DNA of 64,000 bases from assembly GCF_007018905.1 (NCBI RefSeq), contig NZ_CP041402.1:3026001-3090000 (forward strand), in the 5' to 3' direction. Below the pieces are notes generated by a model. It saw only the letters and a program-made list of their open reading frames with translations, made no database searches and was not told where the DNA came from. Below, in pieces: positions 10,359 through 21,502 of the stretch (positions within the stretch are counted from its first letter, which is position 1; every line of letters starts with the position of its first letter). The stretch comes from Tardiphaga sp. vice304 (GTDB taxonomy: Bacteria; Pseudomonadota; Alphaproteobacteria; Rhizobiales; Xanthobacteraceae). A program made the translations under genes and the position numbers.

Positions 10359-11567
10359 TCAGATCGGCAATCGCACAAACTCGCAAAGCGAACCCTTGGG
10401 CGCCGCCACAGCGAACGGCCGACGGATCAGAAGTCCTTGCGCGGCAGCGAGATTTCCCAACAAGGAGGAGTCCTGCCTGGATACCGCCGTCGCGATCACG
10501 CTACCGTCGTCGCCCGGCGTCAGCACCGCGCGCAGATAATCTTCGCGCTGATCATTGGCGGCAAGATCGCGACCGACCCGACCCGATTCGATGGCATGGG
10601 CGACCTGCGCGCGGCCGGACAGCGCGCGAATCAACGGCACCATGAACAGGAAGGCGCAGACATAGGACGACACCGGATTGCCGGGCAGGCCGATCACCCG
10701 CATCGCGCCGCGCCGTCCGTTCATCATCGGCTTGCCCGGCCGCATCGCGATCTTCCAGAACGCCATCTCGACGCCGGCGGCCTCCAGCGAGGGCTTGACC
10801 AGATCGTGGTCGCCGACCGAGGCGCCACCGGTAGTGACGAGGATATCGGCGCCTGCGTCGATCGCACGCTGGATCGCCGAGGCGGTCGATTCCAGCGTGT
10901 CGGCGGCGATGCCGAGATCGATCACCTCGGCGCCTTCGGCGCGCGCCAGGGCGCGAAGCGCAAAGCCGTTGGACAGGACGATCTGGCCGGGGCCGGGGAT
11001 GGCGCCGGGCAGCACCAGTTCGTCGCCGGTGGCGAGTACGGCGATCACCGGGCGGCGGCGCACCGGCAGTTCGGGGTGGTTCATGCCGGCGGCGAGCGAC
11101 AGATCGCGATCGGTGAGGCGCTGCCCGGCGCGCAGCAGAACGTCGCCTTCAGCGAAATCGATGCCGGCCGCGCGGATGTGCTTCGCCACGGTGGCGGCTT
11201 CGTTGATGAGGACGACGGCGCCGTCGCGCGAAGTGTCTTCCTGGATCACGATGGCGTCGGCACCGTCCGGCACGACGCCGCCGGTGAAGATGCGCAGCGC
11301 CTCGCCGGCGGCCAGCGCGCGCTCGAACGGCCGGCCGGCGGCGACCTCACCGATCACCGTGAGCCGCGCGCCCATCACGGCATCGGCGGCGCGCACCGCA
11401 TAGCCGTCCATCGCCGACATCGGCTGCGGCGGCTGCGTCCGATTGGAGGCGATGTCGCGCGCCAGCACGCGGTGGTACGCCGCCTCCAGCGGCACCATTT
11501 CCTCGGGCAGGGCGTCGGCGCCCGCGAGAATGGCAGCCATCGCGTCGGCAACCGGCATCAGGGCCAT
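10359..11567 (-). CDS. moeA: Molybdopterin molybdenumtransferase MoeA
   Basis: Enzyme of 402 residues that inserts molybdate into adenylylated molybdopterin in the last step of molybdenum cofactor synthesis. Typical parts are ASNRTQPPQPMSAMDGYAVR near the N terminus, RIFTGGVVPDGADAIVIQED around residue 90, and the MoCF-like core with IAVLATGDELV, ILVTTGGASVGDHDLVK and MNGRRGAMRVIGLPGNPVSS. It follows moaC on the same strand after about 23 bases, so two molybdopterin genes are transcribed together. It precedes lexA, which has its own operator. Confidence 0.95.
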   Translation of the reverse strand: MALMPVADAMAAILAGADALPEEMVPLEAAYHRVLARDIASNRTQPPQPMSAMDGYAVRAADAVMGARLTVIGEVAAGRPFERALAAGEALRIFTGGVVPDGADAIVIQEDTSRDGAVVLINEAATVAKHIRAAGIDFAEGDVLLRAGQRLTDRDLSLAAGMNHPELPVRRRPVIAVLATGDELVLPGAIPGPGQIVLSNGFALRALARAEGAEVIDLGIAADTLESTASAIQRAIDAGADILVTTGGASVGDHDLVKPSLEAAGVEMAFWKIAMRPGKPMMNGRRGAMRVIGLPGNPVSSYVCAFLFMVPLIRALSGRAQVAHAIESGRVGRDLAANDQREDYLRAVLTPGDDGSVIATAVSRQDSSLLGNLAAAQGLLIRRPFAVAAPKGSLCEFVRLPI

Positions 11568-11590
11568 CAGTCAATCTCCAGGCGTCGTGA

Positions 11591-12118
11591 TCAATCGGCG
11601 TCGTTGTCGGTGACCAGATAATGGCCCGACTTGCCACCCTTCTTTTCGACGAGATGAAGGCCTTCGATGCGGACGCCGCGCTCGACGGCCTTGATCATGT
11701 CGTAGATCGTGAGGCACGCGATCGAAACCGCGGTCAGAGCTTCCATCTCGACGCCGGTGTTGCCCGAGACCTTCACGGACGCGCGGACCCGGCAGCCCGG
11801 CAACTTCTTGTCCGGCGTGATATCGAGCGTGACCTTCGACAGCATCAGGGGATGGCACAGCGGGATCAGGTCGGAGGTGCGCTTGGCCGCCATGATGCCG
11901 GCGATCCGAGCGGTGCCGAGCACGTCGCCCTTCTTGGCGTTGCCGGAGACGATCAGTTCCAGCGTCGCCTTGCTCATGATCACCAGGCCTTCGGCGACGG
12001 CGAGACGCTCCGTTGCCGGCTTGTCGGAGACATCGACCATGCGCGCCTCGCCGGCGGAATCGATGTGGGTGAGGGCGGGGGCGTCGCTCGCGGTGCGCCT
12101 CGATTTCTTGCCGGCCAT
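11591..12118 (-). CDS. moaC: Cyclic pyranopterin monophosphate synthase MoaC
   Basis: Protein of 175 residues that, with MoaA, turns GTP into cyclic pyranopterin monophosphate. The family stretches are [16 protein letters not shown] at the N terminus, [22 protein letters not shown] in the middle and [22 protein letters not shown] with [11 protein letters not shown] at the end. Start ATG 12118 gives the usual [12 protein letters not shown] beginning; in-frame codons upstream run into the hairpin repeats and are not coding. It belongs to the trpD-trpC-moaC-moeA series common in the group, although the repeats between trpC and moaC may uncouple transcription. Confidence 0.95.
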   Translation of the reverse strand: MAGKKSRRTASDAPALTHIDSAGEARMVDVSDKPATERLAVAEGLVIMSKATLELIVSGNAKKGDVLGTARIAGIMAAKRTSDLIPLCHPLMLSKVTLDITPDKKLPGCRVRASVKVSGNTGVEMEALTAVSIACLTIYDMIKAVERGVRIEGLHLVEKKGGKSGHYLVTDNDAD

Positions 12119-12164
12119 GACTTTGGATCCTGTCTTTGCAAAACGGACTTGCGCGCCGCTGCTC

Positions 12165-12225
12165 TTTCTTCCCCTCTCCCCTTGTGGGAGAGGGTGGCCG
12201 CGCGATAGCGCGGGCGGGTGAGGGG
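12165..12225. repeat. CTCTCCC-hairpin repeat, copy A1
   Basis: The unit reads TTTCTTCCCCTCTCCC, loop, GGGAGAGGGT, a second hairpin (CCGCGC-gata-GCGCGG) and a GGGCGGGTGAGGGGG end. It faces copy A2 at 12246-12311 as an inverted pair with about 20 bases between them, filling the trpC-moaC gap. Confidence 0.85.
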
Positions 12226-12245
12226 GCGTGTGTTGCACTCCGCAG

Positions 12246-12311
12246 CTCCCCCTCATCCGACGCCGACTTCGTCGGCGCCACCTTCTCCCACAAGGGGAGA
12301 AGGGAAGAAAG
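12246..12311. repeat. CTCTCCC-hairpin repeat, copy A2 (inverted)
   Basis: Reverse-complement orientation of the same unit as A1. It begins with CTCCCCCTCATCC, has its own second hairpin GCCGAC-ttc-GTCGGC that differs in sequence from A1, and ends with TTCTCCCACAAGGGGAGAAGGGAAG. The outer ends of A1 and A2 (TTTCTTCCC and GGGAAGAAA) pair with each other. Confidence 0.85.
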
Positions 12312-12323
12312 CAAGGATGCGAC

Positions 12324-13121
12324 TCACGCCGCGCGTTTCAGCAGCGCCTTGGTCGCGGCCGTAACATCTGCCTGCCGCATCAGGCTTTCGCCGACCAGGA
12401 AGGTGGAGATGCCCACGCGCTCGAGGCGGGCGAGGTCGGCGGCTTCAAAAATGCCGCTCTCGCCGACCATCAGGCGGTCTTTCGGGATCATCGGCGCCAG
12501 CGTCTCGCTGGTCGCTAGCGTCGTCTCGAAGGTCCGCAGATTGCGGTTGTTGATGCCGATCATCGGGGAGCGCAGGTTTAGCGCGCGCTCCAGCTCCGGC
12601 TGGTCGTGGACCTCTAAAAGCACATCCATGCCATGCTCGATCGCGGCATCCTCGATGTCGCGGGCGGCGGCGTCATCGAGCGCCGCCATGATGATCAGGA
12701 TGCAGTCCGCGCCGTGCGCGCGGGCTTCGACCACCTGATAGGTTTCGAACATGAAATCCTTGCGCAGCACCGGCAGCTTCACGGCGTTGCGCGCCGCGAC
12801 CATGAAATCGAGGTGGCCCTGGAACGACGGCGTGTCGGTAAGAACCGACAGGCACGCCGCGCCGCCGGCCTCATAGGCCTTCGCCAGCGTGGGCGGGTCG
12901 AAGTCTTCGCGGATCAGGCCCTTCGAGGGGGAGGCTTTCTTCACTTCGGCGATCAGCGCGAAGTCGCCCTTGTCGAGCTTTCGGTAGATCGCGGTCATGA
13001 AGCCGCGCGGCGGCGACGCGGTCTTGGCCAGCGCTTCCAGCTCGGACAACGGGTGCGCGCGCTTCGCGGCGGCGATTTCCTCGCGCTTGTAGGCCTCGAT
13101 CTTGGTGAGGATATCGGACAT
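12324..13121 (-). CDS. trpC: Indole-3-glycerol-phosphate synthase
   Basis: TIM-barrel enzyme of 265 residues that closes the indole ring in tryptophan synthesis. Family signatures are [19 protein letters not shown] (residues about 59-77), [44 protein letters not shown] and VGESGIF near the C terminus. It is a stand-alone TrpC, not fused to TrpF. It starts three bases after trpD ends, so translation is coupled and the two act in consecutive blocks of the same pathway. Confidence 0.96.
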   Translation of the reverse strand: MSDILTKIEAYKREEIAAAKRAHPLSELEALAKTASPPRGFMTAIYRKLDKGDFALIAEVKKASPSKGLIREDFDPPTLAKAYEAGGAACLSVLTDTPSFQGHLDFMVAARNAVKLPVLRKDFMFETYQVVEARAHGADCILIIMAALDDAAARDIEDAAIEHGMDVLLEVHDQPELERALNLRSPMIGINNRNLRTFETTLATSETLAPMIPKDRLMVGESGIFEAADLARLERVGISTFLVGESLMRQADVTAATKALLKRAA

Positions 13122-13124
13122 CGC

Positions 13125-14144
13125 TCAGTCCTTCGCGTTCGAAACCGTGACCAGCCGCTTCAGCTTTTCCAGGGCGGCGCCGCTGTCCAGCGACGTCTGC
13201 CCCATCGCTATGCCTTGCTTCAGGTCGGCTGCCTTGCCGGCGACGATCAAGGCCGCGGCAGCGTTGAACAGAGCGACGTCGCGGAACGCGCCGGGCTTGC
13301 CGTCGAGCACGGCCTTGAGCGAGATCGCATTCGCCTCGGCGTCGCCGCCGCGCAGCGCGTCGGGGCCGGCGCGGGGCAGGCCGGCGTCTTCCGGCGTAAT
13401 CTCGAACGAGCGGATCTCGCCGTTCTTCAACTCCGCCACGAAGGTCGGGCCGCTCAGCGTGATTTCATCGAGGCCATCGGAGCCATGAACCACCCAGGCG
13501 TGCTTGGAGCCCAGATTCTTCAGCACCTGCGCCAGCGGCAGCACCCATTGCCGCGAGAACACGCCGACCATCTGCCGGGTCACGCCGGCAGGATTGGAGA
13601 GCGGGCCGAGCAGGTTGAAGATGGTGCGGGTCGCCAGTTCGACGCGGGTCGGGCCGACGTTCTTCATCGCCGGATGATGCGACGGCGCGAACATGAAGCC
13701 GATGCCGGTCTCGGTGATGCAGCGGCCGACGTGGTCAGGCGTGATGTCGATCTTGATGCCGAGCGCGGCCAGCACGTCGGCGGCACCGGAGCGCGACGAC
13801 AGCGCCCGGTTGCCGTGCTTGGCGACCGGCACGCCGCAGCCGGCGACGATGAAGGAGGCGCACGTCGAGACGTTAACGGAGCCGGAGCCGTCGCCGCCGG
13901 TGCCCACCACGTCAACGGCGCCCGCAGGAGCATCTACGCGCAGCATCTTGCCGCGCATCGCCGCGACCGCGCCGGTGATCTCGTCGACGGTCTCGCCGCG
14001 CACCCGCAGCGCCATCAGCAGTCCGCCCATCTGCGACGGCGTCGCTTCGCCCGACATCATGCTGTCGAAGGCCGCCGACGACTCTTCGCGAGACAACGTG
14101 GCGCCGGTGGCGACCTTGGCAATGAGTGCCCTGAGATTGTCCAT
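13125..14144 (-). CDS. trpD: Anthranilate phosphoribosyltransferase
   Basis: Enzyme of 339 residues that adds phosphoribose to anthranilate. The phosphoribosyl-pyrophosphate loop is seen as [20 protein letters not shown] (about residues 78-97), followed by [21 protein letters not shown], the metal/anthranilate region [12 protein letters not shown] and the C-terminal [13 protein letters not shown]. It is the stand-alone form without a glutamine amidotransferase. It lies upstream of trpC in a two-gene trp unit; trpE is not in the window. A CATTGCGAGG-type repeat separates it from ppiD. Confidence 0.96.
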   Translation of the reverse strand: MDNLRALIAKVATGATLSREESSAAFDSMMSGEATPSQMGGLLMALRVRGETVDEITGAVAAMRGKMLRVDAPAGAVDVVGTGGDGSGSVNVSTCASFIVAGCGVPVAKHGNRALSSRSGAADVLAALGIKIDITPDHVGRCITETGIGFMFAPSHHPAMKNVGPTRVELATRTIFNLLGPLSNPAGVTRQMVGVFSRQWVLPLAQVLKNLGSKHAWVVHGSDGLDEITLSGPTFVAELKNGEIRSFEITPEDAGLPRAGPDALRGGDAEANAISLKAVLDGKPGAFRDVALFNAAAALIVAGKAADLKQGIAMGQTSLDSGAALEKLKRLVTVSNAKD

Positions 14145-14162
14145 CAGATGCTTTCAGTATCT

Positions 14163-14275
14163 CGTCATGGCGAGGAGCCCTTGCGACGAAGCAATCCAGT
14201 CCTCGTGTGGCCTTCTGGATTGCTTCGTCGGAGCAACATTGGCAAGGCCAATGTTGCTGCTCGCTCGCAATGACG
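14163..14275. repeat. CATTGCGAGG-type palindromic repeat, copy D1
   Basis: Bounded by CGTCATGGCGAG (14163-14174) and CTCGCAATGACG (14264-14275), which pair with one mismatch. An inner perfect 15-base pair, GACGAAGCAATCCAG (14185-14199) against CTGGATTGCTTCGTC (14215-14229), forms a long cruciform-like stem. It fills the trpD-ppiD gap. A second copy lies at 50026-50142. Confidence 0.85.
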
Positions 14276-14284
14276 GCGTTGGGC

Positions 14285-16198
14285 CTAGTTGGTGTCGGCG
14301 GCCGCCGCGCCGGTGGCGACGGCAACGGCTTCCTCGTTGATCCTGGTGCCGATCTGGGTTTCGAGCCGGGTGACGTATTGCGCGACCTGTTCGTCGGTCT
14401 GGCCGCGCTGCAGCGTCTCCTTCAGCGTCTTCACCTCCGCGGAGGCCATGTCGACGGCGGGGGCGCTGACATCGGTCACGCGGAACACGATCCATTCGCT
14501 GGAGCTCGTGCCCTGCGCCTGTCCGGCATCATTCTTCGCGCTGCGGAATACCGACTGGATCACGCCGGGCGACAGTTCGGGCAGGTTTGCGTCGCGCTTG
14601 AACGGCGCGGAGGTCACAACCTTCAGGCCGGTCGCGGCGGCCTCATCGGCCAGCTTGGCGCCGGCGGCGAGTTTCTTCTGCATCTCGTCGGCCTTGGTGC
14701 GCAACCGGCTGGTGATCTGGTCGTCGCGCCAGCGCGCGGTGACCTGGTCCTTGACCTCGTCGAGCGGGCGCTCGCGGGCGGGCGTCACGCCGAGCACGTC
14801 GAACCAGGCATAGCCGCCGCCGAGCTGGATCGTCTCGTTGTCGACGCCGACATCGCTGGCGAACGCCTTGGTGATGATGTCGGAGCCGGCCGGCACGCCC
14901 GCGACGGGCTGGCCGTCCGGCGCGCGGCCGGAGCGGTCGACGGCGTCGATGGTGACGGCGGTCAGGCCGAGCTTCTTGGCCGCATCGACCACATTGGCGC
15001 CGCCGCCGCGCTCGTCTTCCATCTTGTTGTGCATTGCCGACACTGCGGCACGCGCGCGCTCCAGCGCGAGGTCGCGCTTCAGCGTCGCGGCGACGCTGTC
15101 ATAGCTCGGCTGGCTGCCGGCCTGAATTTTGCCGACCTTGACCAGTGTCACGCCGAACTGCCCGGCAATCGGCTGGCTGATACCATCGGGCGCCAGCGAG
15201 AAGGCGGCATCGGCGACGTTGGGATCGATGATGCCCGCCTTGGTGATCATGCCGAGGTCGATGTCGGACGCGCTGAGCTTGCGCTCTTTCGCGAGGTCGT
15301 CGAACGAGAAAATGTCGCTGAGCCTGGCGCGGCCGGCGGCGGCTTCTTCCGCAGTCGGGAACACGATCTGCGAGATCTGGCGCTGCTCCGGCGTGGAGAG
15401 CTTGTCCTTGCGCAGCTCGAACACTTTCTTCGCATCGTCGTCGGAGACGACCGACCACTTCGCCATTTCGTCCGGCGTCAGCACGACGAACGCCACCTTG
15501 CGGTATTCGGGCGCGCGAAACTGCGTCTTGTGGTCCTCGAAATAGGCCGCCAGTGCCTCCGGGGTGGGAGCCTCGACGGTGCCGACCTGGGCGGTGTCGA
15601 GCTTGACGTAGTCGATGGTGCGGGCCTCGTTCTGGAAGCGGCTCATCGCTTCGATCTGGGTCTTCGACGGCTCCAGGCCATTGGTGATGGTGCCGGCGAT
15701 CTGGCGGCGCAGCGACACCTTGCGCTGCTCGCTGATGTAGCGCTGTTCGGTATAGCCGAGCGAGCGGATCAACTGCTGGAAGCGTGGCGCGTCGAAGGAG
15801 CCGGTCGATCCCTTGAAGTTCGGATCGTCGACGATCTGGCGCCTCACTTCGGCGTCGGACACGCCGAGGCCGCGGCGACGGGCGTCTTCGTCGAGGGCGG
15901 CTTCGGCGACGGCCTGCTGCAGCACCTGGCGGTCGATGCCGAAGGCGCGCGCCTGGTCGGACGTCAACGGACGACCGAACTGGCGGCCGATCTGCTGCAG
16001 CCGGTCGGTATAAAGCTGGCGAAACTGCTCGGTCGTGATCTCGGTGTTGCCGATCCTGGCCAGCGTGGACTTGCCGTAGCCTTTGAAGATGTCCTGAATG
16101 CCCCAGATCGCAAAGCTGCCGATCAGCACCACCATCACGGCAGTCATGATGGTCTTGCCGAGCCAGTTTTTCGAGGCGTTGCGCATTCCGCGAAGCAT
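14285..16198 (-). CDS. ppiD: PpiD/SurA-type periplasmic peptidyl-prolyl isomerase
   Basis: Protein of 637 residues with one N-terminal membrane anchor (about residues 13-35, TIMTAVMVVLIGSFAIWGI), so the bulk lies in the periplasm. The SurA_N-like chaperone region follows (ARIGNTEITTEQFRQLYTDRL). A parvulin-type region lies around residues 240-360, including RQISQIVFPTAEEA and GVTLVKVGKIQ, and a long C-terminal helical region follows. PpiD proteins help fold outer-membrane and exported proteins at the SecYEG exit. It is upstream of trpD but separated by a repeat, and divergent from tpiA. Confidence 0.9.
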   Translation of the reverse strand: MLRGMRNASKNWLGKTIMTAVMVVLIGSFAIWGIQDIFKGYGKSTLARIGNTEITTEQFRQLYTDRLQQIGRQFGRPLTSDQARAFGIDRQVLQQAVAEAALDEDARRRGLGVSDAEVRRQIVDDPNFKGSTGSFDAPRFQQLIRSLGYTEQRYISEQRKVSLRRQIAGTITNGLEPSKTQIEAMSRFQNEARTIDYVKLDTAQVGTVEAPTPEALAAYFEDHKTQFRAPEYRKVAFVVLTPDEMAKWSVVSDDDAKKVFELRKDKLSTPEQRQISQIVFPTAEEAAAGRARLSDIFSFDDLAKERKLSASDIDLGMITKAGIIDPNVADAAFSLAPDGISQPIAGQFGVTLVKVGKIQAGSQPSYDSVAATLKRDLALERARAAVSAMHNKMEDERGGGANVVDAAKKLGLTAVTIDAVDRSGRAPDGQPVAGVPAGSDIITKAFASDVGVDNETIQLGGGYAWFDVLGVTPARERPLDEVKDQVTARWRDDQITSRLRTKADEMQKKLAAGAKLADEAAATGLKVVTSAPFKRDANLPELSPGVIQSVFRSAKNDAGQAQGTSSSEWIVFRVTDVSAPAVDMASAEVKTLKETLQRGQTDEQVAQYVTRLETQIGTRINEEAVAVATGAAAADTN

Positions 16199-16438
16199 GG
16201 GATCATCTTATTTGTCAGGAGGGAAACCGGCGGGCGCCAGACGCAGAATCCGCAAAAGGGCGTCGCCGGATGGGAGGCGCACCATAAAGTGGCCGAAGCT
16301 GCGTCGCAACCGCCAGGGAACGGCGCGGATTGAAGCGGTCCGGGCGGTCGGCCCCGCCGCCGCCTGGCCACCCCAACTTGAGCTATCCCGCACGCTCTGT
16401 TAGCCCAGAGGTCACCTCCTTTCTCGCGGGATTTCCTC

Positions 16439-17194
16439 ATGACTGACGCCATTCGGCCGCTGATCGCCGGCAACTGGAAAATGAACGGCCTGACCGATCA
16501 GGTCAGCGAGCTCGGCCTGATGATCTCGGAGCAGGGCGAATTGACGCACAGACTCGATCTGATGATCTGCCCGCCGGCGACGCTGACGATGACCATGGCG
16601 GTGATGGTCGAGGGAACCGGCATCCAGATCGGCGCGCAGGACTGCCATGTCAAGGCGTCCGGCGCCCATACCGGCGACCTCTCCGCGGAAATGTTCGCCG
16701 ACCTCGGCGCCACCGCGATCATCGTCGGTCATTCCGAGCGCCGCGCCGATCACGGCGAGACCGATGCCATCGTGCAGCAGAAGGCGCAGGCGGCCTGGCG
16801 CGCCGGACTGGTGGCGATCGTCTGCATCGGGGAGACCCGCGCGCAACGCGACGCCGGCGAAGCGCTCGACGTATGCGGCGCGCAGCTCGCCGGTTCGCTG
16901 CCGGATGGCGCCACCGCCGCCAATACCGTCGCGGCCTATGAGCCGGTCTGGGCGATCGGCACCGGGCTGACGCCGACGGCGAAGGATGTCGAGGAGGTCC
17001 ACGCCTTCATCCGCGGTCGCCTAGAAGCGCGCTTTGCGGCGGAGGGCGCCCGGATGCGGCTCCTGTATGGCGGCTCGGTCAAGCCGTCCAACGCGGCCGA
17101 GTTGATGGCCGTGGCGAACGTCAACGGCGCGCTGGTCGGCGGCGCCAGCCTGAAGGCGGCCGATTTCCTGGGCATCGCGGCGGGATGTCCTTGA
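16439..17194 (+). CDS. tpiA: Triosephosphate isomerase
   Basis: Glycolytic TIM-barrel enzyme of 251 residues that interconverts dihydroxyacetone phosphate and glyceraldehyde 3-phosphate. The substrate site AGNWKMNG is at the N terminus, the catalytic histidine lies in VGHSERR near residue 100, and the catalytic glutamate in [15 protein letters not shown] near residue 165, followed by the [12 protein letters not shown] phosphate-binding segment. It opens a plus-strand block tpiA-secG-pyrG, with 179 bases before secG. The 240-base gap upstream, shared with divergent ppiD, must hold both promoters. Confidence 0.97.
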   Translation: MTDAIRPLIAGNWKMNGLTDQVSELGLMISEQGELTHRLDLMICPPATLTMTMAVMVEGTGIQIGAQDCHVKASGAHTGDLSAEMFADLGATAIIVGHSERRADHGETDAIVQQKAQAAWRAGLVAIVCIGETRAQRDAGEALDVCGAQLAGSLPDGATAANTVAAYEPVWAIGTGLTPTAKDVEEVHAFIRGRLEARFAAEGARMRLLYGGSVKPSNAAELMAVANVNGALVGGASLKAADFLGIAAGCP

Positions 17195-17373
17195 TCCCAG
17201 GCAAACCGGACGTTCGGCCGCGGGGCGGGCGATCTCCCAGGCTGCGGCCAGGCGCCGGCTTTCCGGGGGTGACAATCCCCCGTGCAATCGTGTAGACAGC
17301 CCTCGACTTCAACTCCCGCAAGTTCTGCCGCAGCCGGCTCCTCGGCGCAGCGCGCTTGTGACGGAAGGATCCG

Positions 17374-17754
17374 ATGCAAAGCGTCATTATCGTCATTCAC
17401 CTCATGATCGTCGCGACCTTGATTGCCGCGGTACTGTTGCAGAAATCCGAGGGCGGTGGCCTGGGCGTCGGTGGCGGCGGCGGTGGCGGCTTCATGTCGA
17501 GCCGCGGTACCGCCAATCTGCTGACCCGAACCACCGGCTTCCTGGCGGTAGGGTTCTTCGTCACCAGCCTGTTTCTGTCGTGGCTGGCCGGCTACGAGCG
17601 CAAGCCGACCTCGATCATCAACGGCACCACGGCGCCGGTGTCGCAGCCCGGTGGCGCCCTGGTGCCGCCGACCTCGGGCGGGCTGCTTGATTCGCTGAAG
17701 AAGGCCGACGAGCCGCAGGCGCCGGCCGGCCCGCAGGCGCCGCGTTCGCAATAA
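17374..17754 (+). CDS. secG: Preprotein translocase subunit SecG
   Basis: Inner-membrane protein of 126 residues with two membrane segments, about residues 3-22 and 52-73, joined by a glycine-rich loop (GGGLGVGGGGGGGFMSSRGTANLL). The SSRG-TANLLTRTT element is characteristic of SecG. It assists SecYE in protein export. The Pro/Ala/Gln-rich tail of about 40 residues is typical of the alphaproteobacterial form. The tpiA-secG-pyrG order is conserved in the group. A T-tailed hairpin follows the gene. Confidence 0.94.
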   Translation: MQSVIIVIHLMIVATLIAAVLLQKSEGGGLGVGGGGGGGFMSSRGTANLLTRTTGFLAVGFFVTSLFLSWLAGYERKPTSIINGTTAPVSQPGGALVPPTSGGLLDSLKKADEPQAPAGPQAPRSQ

Positions 17755-17794
17755 GCAGGTCCGCCATGCAGGACGGCGACTTCCGCCCTGCGCT

Positions 17795-17831
17795 TACAGC
17801 CCCCATTAAGGGGCTGTACTCATTTGTATTT
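17795..17831 (+). terminator. Rho-independent terminator after secG
   Basis: Nine-base stem TACAGCCCC (17795-17803) with GGGGCTGTA (17810-17818), loop CATTAA, followed by a T-rich stretch ending in ATTTTT at about 17827-17831. It should separate secG transcription from pyrG. Confidence 0.75.
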
Positions 17832-17908
17832 TTACGTCACCCACAACCTTTTTCCCGATCTGGTGAAAGGTTGCGATTGGCTTTTGCGAATCGGCGACAG
17901 AGCCTTAA

Positions 17909-19552
<1,644 letters not shown>

Positions 19553-19562
19553 GACAGGGCGT

Positions 19563-19850
19563 TCAGCCAGCCTTCAGCTTGGCGACCTTTCGCAAGGCGT
19601 CGTCGATCCGCGATTGCCAGCCAGGCCCCTTGGCCTTGAAGTGCGCGACCACGTCCGGGCTGAGCCGGATCGAGACGGCGACCTTGGTCGGCGCCTTTTG
19701 AGGTCCGCGCCGCACGATGCCTGCAAGTATTTCCGGGGTCAGGTCGGTCACCTTGATTGGGGGATCAAAGTGGGTGGCGTTGGCAAAGTCCTCCTTGGTC
19801 CACTCCGGATTGTCGTCGTCGAATACCGGCTCCTTCATTTTACGGGGCAT
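19563..19850 (-). CDS. brnA: BrnA-family antitoxin
   Basis: Protein of 95 residues, downstream partner of the BrnT toxin. The N-terminal part is acidic (EPVFDDDNPEWTKEDFANATHF) and probably wraps the toxin. The C-terminal part (VAVSIRLSPDVVAHFKAKGPGWQSRIDDALRKV) is the ribbon-helix-helix-like DNA-binding domain of BrnA. Its start overlaps the end of brnT by 11 bases, so it is translated by coupling. BrnA with BrnT is expected to repress the shared promoter at 20097-20110. Confidence 0.88.
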   Translation of the reverse strand: MPRKMKEPVFDDDNPEWTKEDFANATHFDPPIKVTDLTPEILAGIVRRGPQKAPTKVAVSIRLSPDVVAHFKAKGPGWQSRIDDALRKVAKLKAG

Positions 19851-20094
19851 GACGTCTCATCTCCTTTGCGTGCGCGCGGCGTAGGCTGATGGGCCGATAG
19901 CCGCCGTCGCGGATCGTGAAAACCAGGCAATGCGCGTCGCCGTCGATATGTCCGTAAGCTCTAAATCGTGGTTCGCCGTAGTCGAATCGATCATCGGCAA
20001 CGATGGCGCGAATTTCGAGATCGACCCAGCGTGCCAGCGACACATGGTGCTTCGAAAGATTGATCGCTTCCTTTTTCGGATCGAAGTCAACCAT
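19840..20094 (-). CDS. brnT: BrnT-family toxin
   Basis: Protein of 84 residues in the BrnT (DUF497) ribonuclease toxin family. The N-terminal FDPKKEAINLSKHHVSL, the middle YGEPRFRAYGHIDGDAHCLVFTIRDGG and the C-terminal RPISLRRAHAKEMRRH match the family order, with the basic residues at the end normally needed for RNA cleavage. BrnT acts by blocking translation and is neutralised by BrnA. ATG 20094 matches the family N terminus, yet no Shine-Dalgarno sequence precedes it and a 14-base palindrome ends only two bases upstream, so the mRNA may be leaderless or nearly so. Confidence 0.88.
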   Translation of the reverse strand: MVDFDPKKEAINLSKHHVSLARWVDLEIRAIVADDRFDYGEPRFRAYGHIDGDAHCLVFTIRDGGYRPISLRRAHAKEMRRHAP

Positions 20095-20096
20095 TT

Positions 20097-20110
20097 ATCG
20101 TATATACGAT
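20097..20110. promoter_or_regulatory. Palindromic operator candidate of brnTA
   Basis: ATCGTATATACGAT is a perfect 14-base palindrome two bases before the brnT start codon on the minus strand. Its TATATA core could double as the -10 box. The BrnT-BrnA complex is known to autoregulate, which makes this the obvious binding site. Confidence 0.65.
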
Positions 20111-20215
20111 CTGCCCCTTGTCCGGTCAAGCGACGCAGAGCGCCCATGAGCCGATCGCGGCAAGACAGCCGGTAACTCGCCCGCTATAACGCTTGCACAA
20201 AACCGGAGGAAACCG

Positions 20216-20542
20216 ATGATCTACGAAATGCGCGTGTACCGTTGTCTGCCCGGCCGGCTGCCGGCACTGCTCCAACGCTTCACCGACACCACGCTCAAAC
20301 TGTGGGACAAGCACGGCATCAAGCAGGCCGGCTTCTTCACCACGCTGATCGGCGAATCCAACCAGGAACTGACCTACATCCTGGCATGGGACTCGATGGC
20401 CGATCGCGAAACCAAGTGGAATGCGTTCCAGGCCGATCCGGACTGGATTTCGGCGCGCGCCAAGACCGAGGAAAGCGGCCAGATCGTCGGCAACATCGTC
20501 AGCCAGTTGCTGGCGCCGACCGCTTTCTCTGCGCTGAAGTAA
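20216..20542 (+). CDS. NIPSNAP-family protein
   Basis: Small cytoplasmic protein of 108 residues with the ferredoxin-like alpha/beta barrel fold of the NIPSNAP family: MIYEMRVYRCLPGRLPALL at the start, AGFFTTLIGESNQELTYILAWDS in the middle and a conserved RETKWNAFQADPDWISAR. Bacterial members have no settled biochemical role. A strong GGAGGAAA ribosome site lies before ATG 20216. It precedes kdsA by 74 bases on the same strand but shows no functional link to it. Confidence 0.85.
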   Translation: MIYEMRVYRCLPGRLPALLQRFTDTTLKLWDKHGIKQAGFFTTLIGESNQELTYILAWDSMADRETKWNAFQADPDWISARAKTEESGQIVGNIVSQLLAPTAFSALK

Positions 20543-20616
20543 CAGAGCCCATGACGGGTGGGTGAGCGCTTGCGCCGCCCATCCGGCCCGCATCGCGATC
20601 GACAAAGGAATAGTCT

Positions 20617-21468
20617 GTGAACGCCAACCCTTCCGCCGCCGCGATCGTGTCAGCCGGCGCCGTGCAGTTCGGCAACGCGCTGCCATTGTCGATCATCGCC
20701 GGCCCCTGCCAGCTGGAAAGCCGGGCGCATGCGCTCGAGGTGGCAAGCGTGTTGAAGGACATCGCGACGCGGCTGGGCATCGGCATCGTCTACAAGACAT
20801 CGTTCGACAAGGCCAACCGCACCAGCGCGTCCAGCGCCCGCGGCCTCGGGCTCGAACAGGCGCTGCCGATCTTTGCGGAGATCCGCGAGACCTTCGCGAT
20901 GCCCGTGCTAACCGATGTGCACGAGATCGCGCAATGCGCCCGCGCGGCGGAGGCGGTCGATGTGCTGCAGATCCCGGCCTTCCTGTGCCGGCAGACCGAC
21001 CTGCTGCTGGCGGCTGCGGCCACGGGAAAAGTGGTCAACGTCAAGAAAGGCCAGTTCCTGGCGCCGTGGGACATGACCAATGTGGTGTCCAAGATCGTCA
21101 GCGGCGGCAATGATCGCGTGCTCGTCACCGAGCGCGGCGCCTCGTTCGGCTACAACACGCTGGTGTCCGACATGCGCGCATTGCCGATCCTGGCGCGCAC
21201 CACCGGCGCACCGGTGATCTTCGACGCCACCCATTCGGTGCAGCAGCCCGGCGGCAAGGGGGCCAGCTCCGGCGGCGAGCGCGAATTCGTGCCGGTGCTG
21301 GCGCGCGCGGCCGTAGCCGTCGGCGTGGCAGGTGTGTTCATCGAGACCCATCCCGATCCCGACCATGCGCCGTCTGACGGACCCAACATGGTGCCGCTGC
21401 GCGAATTCGAGGTGCTGCTCAGCAACCTTATGGCGTTTGACAAGCTCGCCAAGGCCGGCCCGGTGTGA
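20617..21468 (+). CDS. kdsA: 3-deoxy-8-phosphooctulonate (KDO-8-P) synthase
   Basis: TIM-barrel enzyme of 283 residues that condenses arabinose 5-phosphate with phosphoenolpyruvate to make KDO 8-phosphate for lipopolysaccharide. Markers are [85 protein letters not shown] and [16 protein letters not shown]. The start is GTG 20617 with AAAGGAA seven bases upstream. Placement near pyrG and eno is typical of this bacterial group. Confidence 0.96.
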   Translation: MNANPSAAAIVSAGAVQFGNALPLSIIAGPCQLESRAHALEVASVLKDIATRLGIGIVYKTSFDKANRTSASSARGLGLEQALPIFAEIRETFAMPVLTDVHEIAQCARAAEAVDVLQIPAFLCRQTDLLLAAAATGKVVNVKKGQFLAPWDMTNVVSKIVSGGNDRVLVTERGASFGYNTLVSDMRALPILARTTGAPVIFDATHSVQQPGGKGASSGGEREFVPVLARAAVAVGVAGVFIETHPDPDHAPSDGPNMVPLREFEVLLSNLMAFDKLAKAGPV

Positions 21469-21502
21469 TGCTGCGCACTCTTGCGGCGATTCCGGCGCGC
21501 TG

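Noticed and set aside
17265..17281. GGGGG-TGACAAT-CCCCC hairpin between tpiA and secG as terminator
   Set aside because: The stem has only five pairs and no T run follows; it could be chance in G+C-rich DNA.
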